This document shows positions 5,216 to 5,727 of a stretch of 5,727 nt of DNA, in pieces. The notes under the pieces were generated by a model. That model did not search any database. It saw only the letters and a program-made list of their open reading frames with translations, and was not told where the DNA came from. The translations under genes were made by a program, and so were the position numbers. The first letter of the stretch is position 1. Every line of letters begins with the position of its first letter. Source of the stretch: Halobacteria archaeon (lineage in GTDB: Bacteria; Pseudomonadota; Gammaproteobacteria; UBA9214); the NCBI GenBank assembly GCA_013041945.1, contig JABDRC010000277.1, positions 1 through 5,727 on the forward strand, in the 5' to 3' direction.

Positions 5216-5727
5216 TTACTCGAGTATCTTCGACACCACGCCGGCACCGACGGTACGGCCACCCTCGCGAATCGCGAAGCGCAGCCCGTCTTCCATCGCA
5301 ATCGGCGCAATCAGCGACACCGTCATCTTCACGTTGTCACCCGGCATCACCATCTCCACACCCTCCGGCAAATCACACGCACCCGTTACGTCCGTCGTGC
5401 GAAAGTAAAACTGCGGACGGTAATTGCTGAAAAACGGCGTGTGACGTCCACCCTCGTCCTTGCTCAGCACGTACACCTCACACTCGAACTTCGTGTGCGG
5501 CTTGATACTCCCGGGCTTGCACAGCACCTGACCACGCTCAACCTCTTCGCGCTTCGTACCACGCAGCAATACACCCACGTTGTCGCCCGCCTGACCCTGG
5601 TCCAGCAGCTTGCGAAACATCTCCACACCCGTGCAGGTCGTCTTCAGCGTGTCCTTGATGCCAACGATCTCAAGCTCCTCGCCTACCTTGACGACGCCGC
5701 GCTCCACGCGACCCGTGACCACCGTGC
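5216..5727 (-). CDS. tuf: Translation elongation factor EF-Tu, C-terminal part (5' end off the right edge)
   Basis: EF-Tu is the GTPase that carries aminoacyl-tRNA to the ribosomal A site. The 169 whole codons present start at TVVTGRVERGV, corresponding to about residue 225 of the mature 393-residue E. coli protein. The GTP-binding domain and the start codon therefore lie outside. Visible are most of beta-barrel domain 2 (CTGVEMFRKLLDQGQAGDNV, LLRGTKREEVERGQVL) and all of domain 3 (KPHTKFECEVYVLSKDEGG, HTPFFSNYRPQFYFRTTDVT, GLRFAIREGGRTVGAGVV). Its final residues read SKILE before TAA. The Ala of TVGAGVV, equivalent to the kirromycin-resistance position Ala375 of E. coli, is unchanged. The GTG at 5720-5722 is an internal valine codon, not a start. 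The position directly before rpsJ indicates the copy belonging to the str cluster. Confidence 0.98.
   Translation of the reverse strand, partial: TVVTGRVERGVVKVGEELEIVGIKDTLKTTCTGVEMFRKLLDQGQAGDNVGVLLRGTKREEVERGQVLCKPGSIKPHTKFECEVYVLSKDEGGRHTPFFSNYRPQFYFRTTDVTGACDLPEGVEMVMPGDNVKMTVSLIAPIAMEDGLRFAIREGGRTVGAGVVSKILE

Noticed and set aside
5720..5722. GTG as a start codon for a short 168-residue EF-Tu-like gene
   Set aside because: The reading frame stays open to the window edge, and the preceding bases encode the expected G-T of GTVVTGRV. The gene is simply cut by the window and the GTG is an internal valine.

Overview
The whole window is one minus-strand block of translation genes. Transcription runs from right to left: the 3' part of tuf (EF-Tu), then rpsJ-rplC-rplD-rplW-rplB-rpsS-rplV-rpsC-rplP-rpmC-rpsQ (the complete S10 operon, 11 genes), then the first codons of rplN, the first gene of the spc operon. 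Gene order, protein lengths and protein sequences closely match the gammaproteobacterial S10 operon. For example, S10 has 103 residues, as in Escherichia coli, and most of them are identical. tuf lies directly upstream of rpsJ, so the str and S10 clusters are joined; this is common in bacteria but differs from E. coli. By eye the base composition is moderately GC-rich. I infer a gammaproteobacterium outside the Enterobacteriaceae and cannot name a genus.

Layout: 5216-5727 holds EF-Tu domain 2 (most of it) and domain 3. Positions 5132-5215 are a non-coding gap filled with two opposed blocks of a degenerate 7-bp repeat. rpsJ is at 4820-5131. Positions 4730-4819 are a second gap holding a 60-bp inverted pair of REP-like units (a REPIN-like element). 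From rplC (4729) to the left edge the genes are tightly packed. rplD/rplW and rpmC/rpsQ overlap by ATGA, rplP/rpmC meet at GTGATG, and the other gaps are 7-41 bp. Most genes carry a recognisable Shine-Dalgarno sequence on the minus strand.

The genes work together in ribosome assembly and elongation. L3, L4, L23, L2, L22, L16 and L29 build the large subunit, including early assembly, the exit tunnel and the peptidyl-transferase surroundings. S10, S19, S3 and S17 build the small subunit. EF-Tu delivers aminoacyl-tRNA. No plus-strand gene is credible, and there is no tRNA, CRISPR array or insertion sequence with its own transposase. The coding content is ordinary. The parts worth a second look are the two repeat-filled gaps flanking rpsJ, which lie where E. 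coli has its S10 promoter and L4-responsive leader and just downstream of it.
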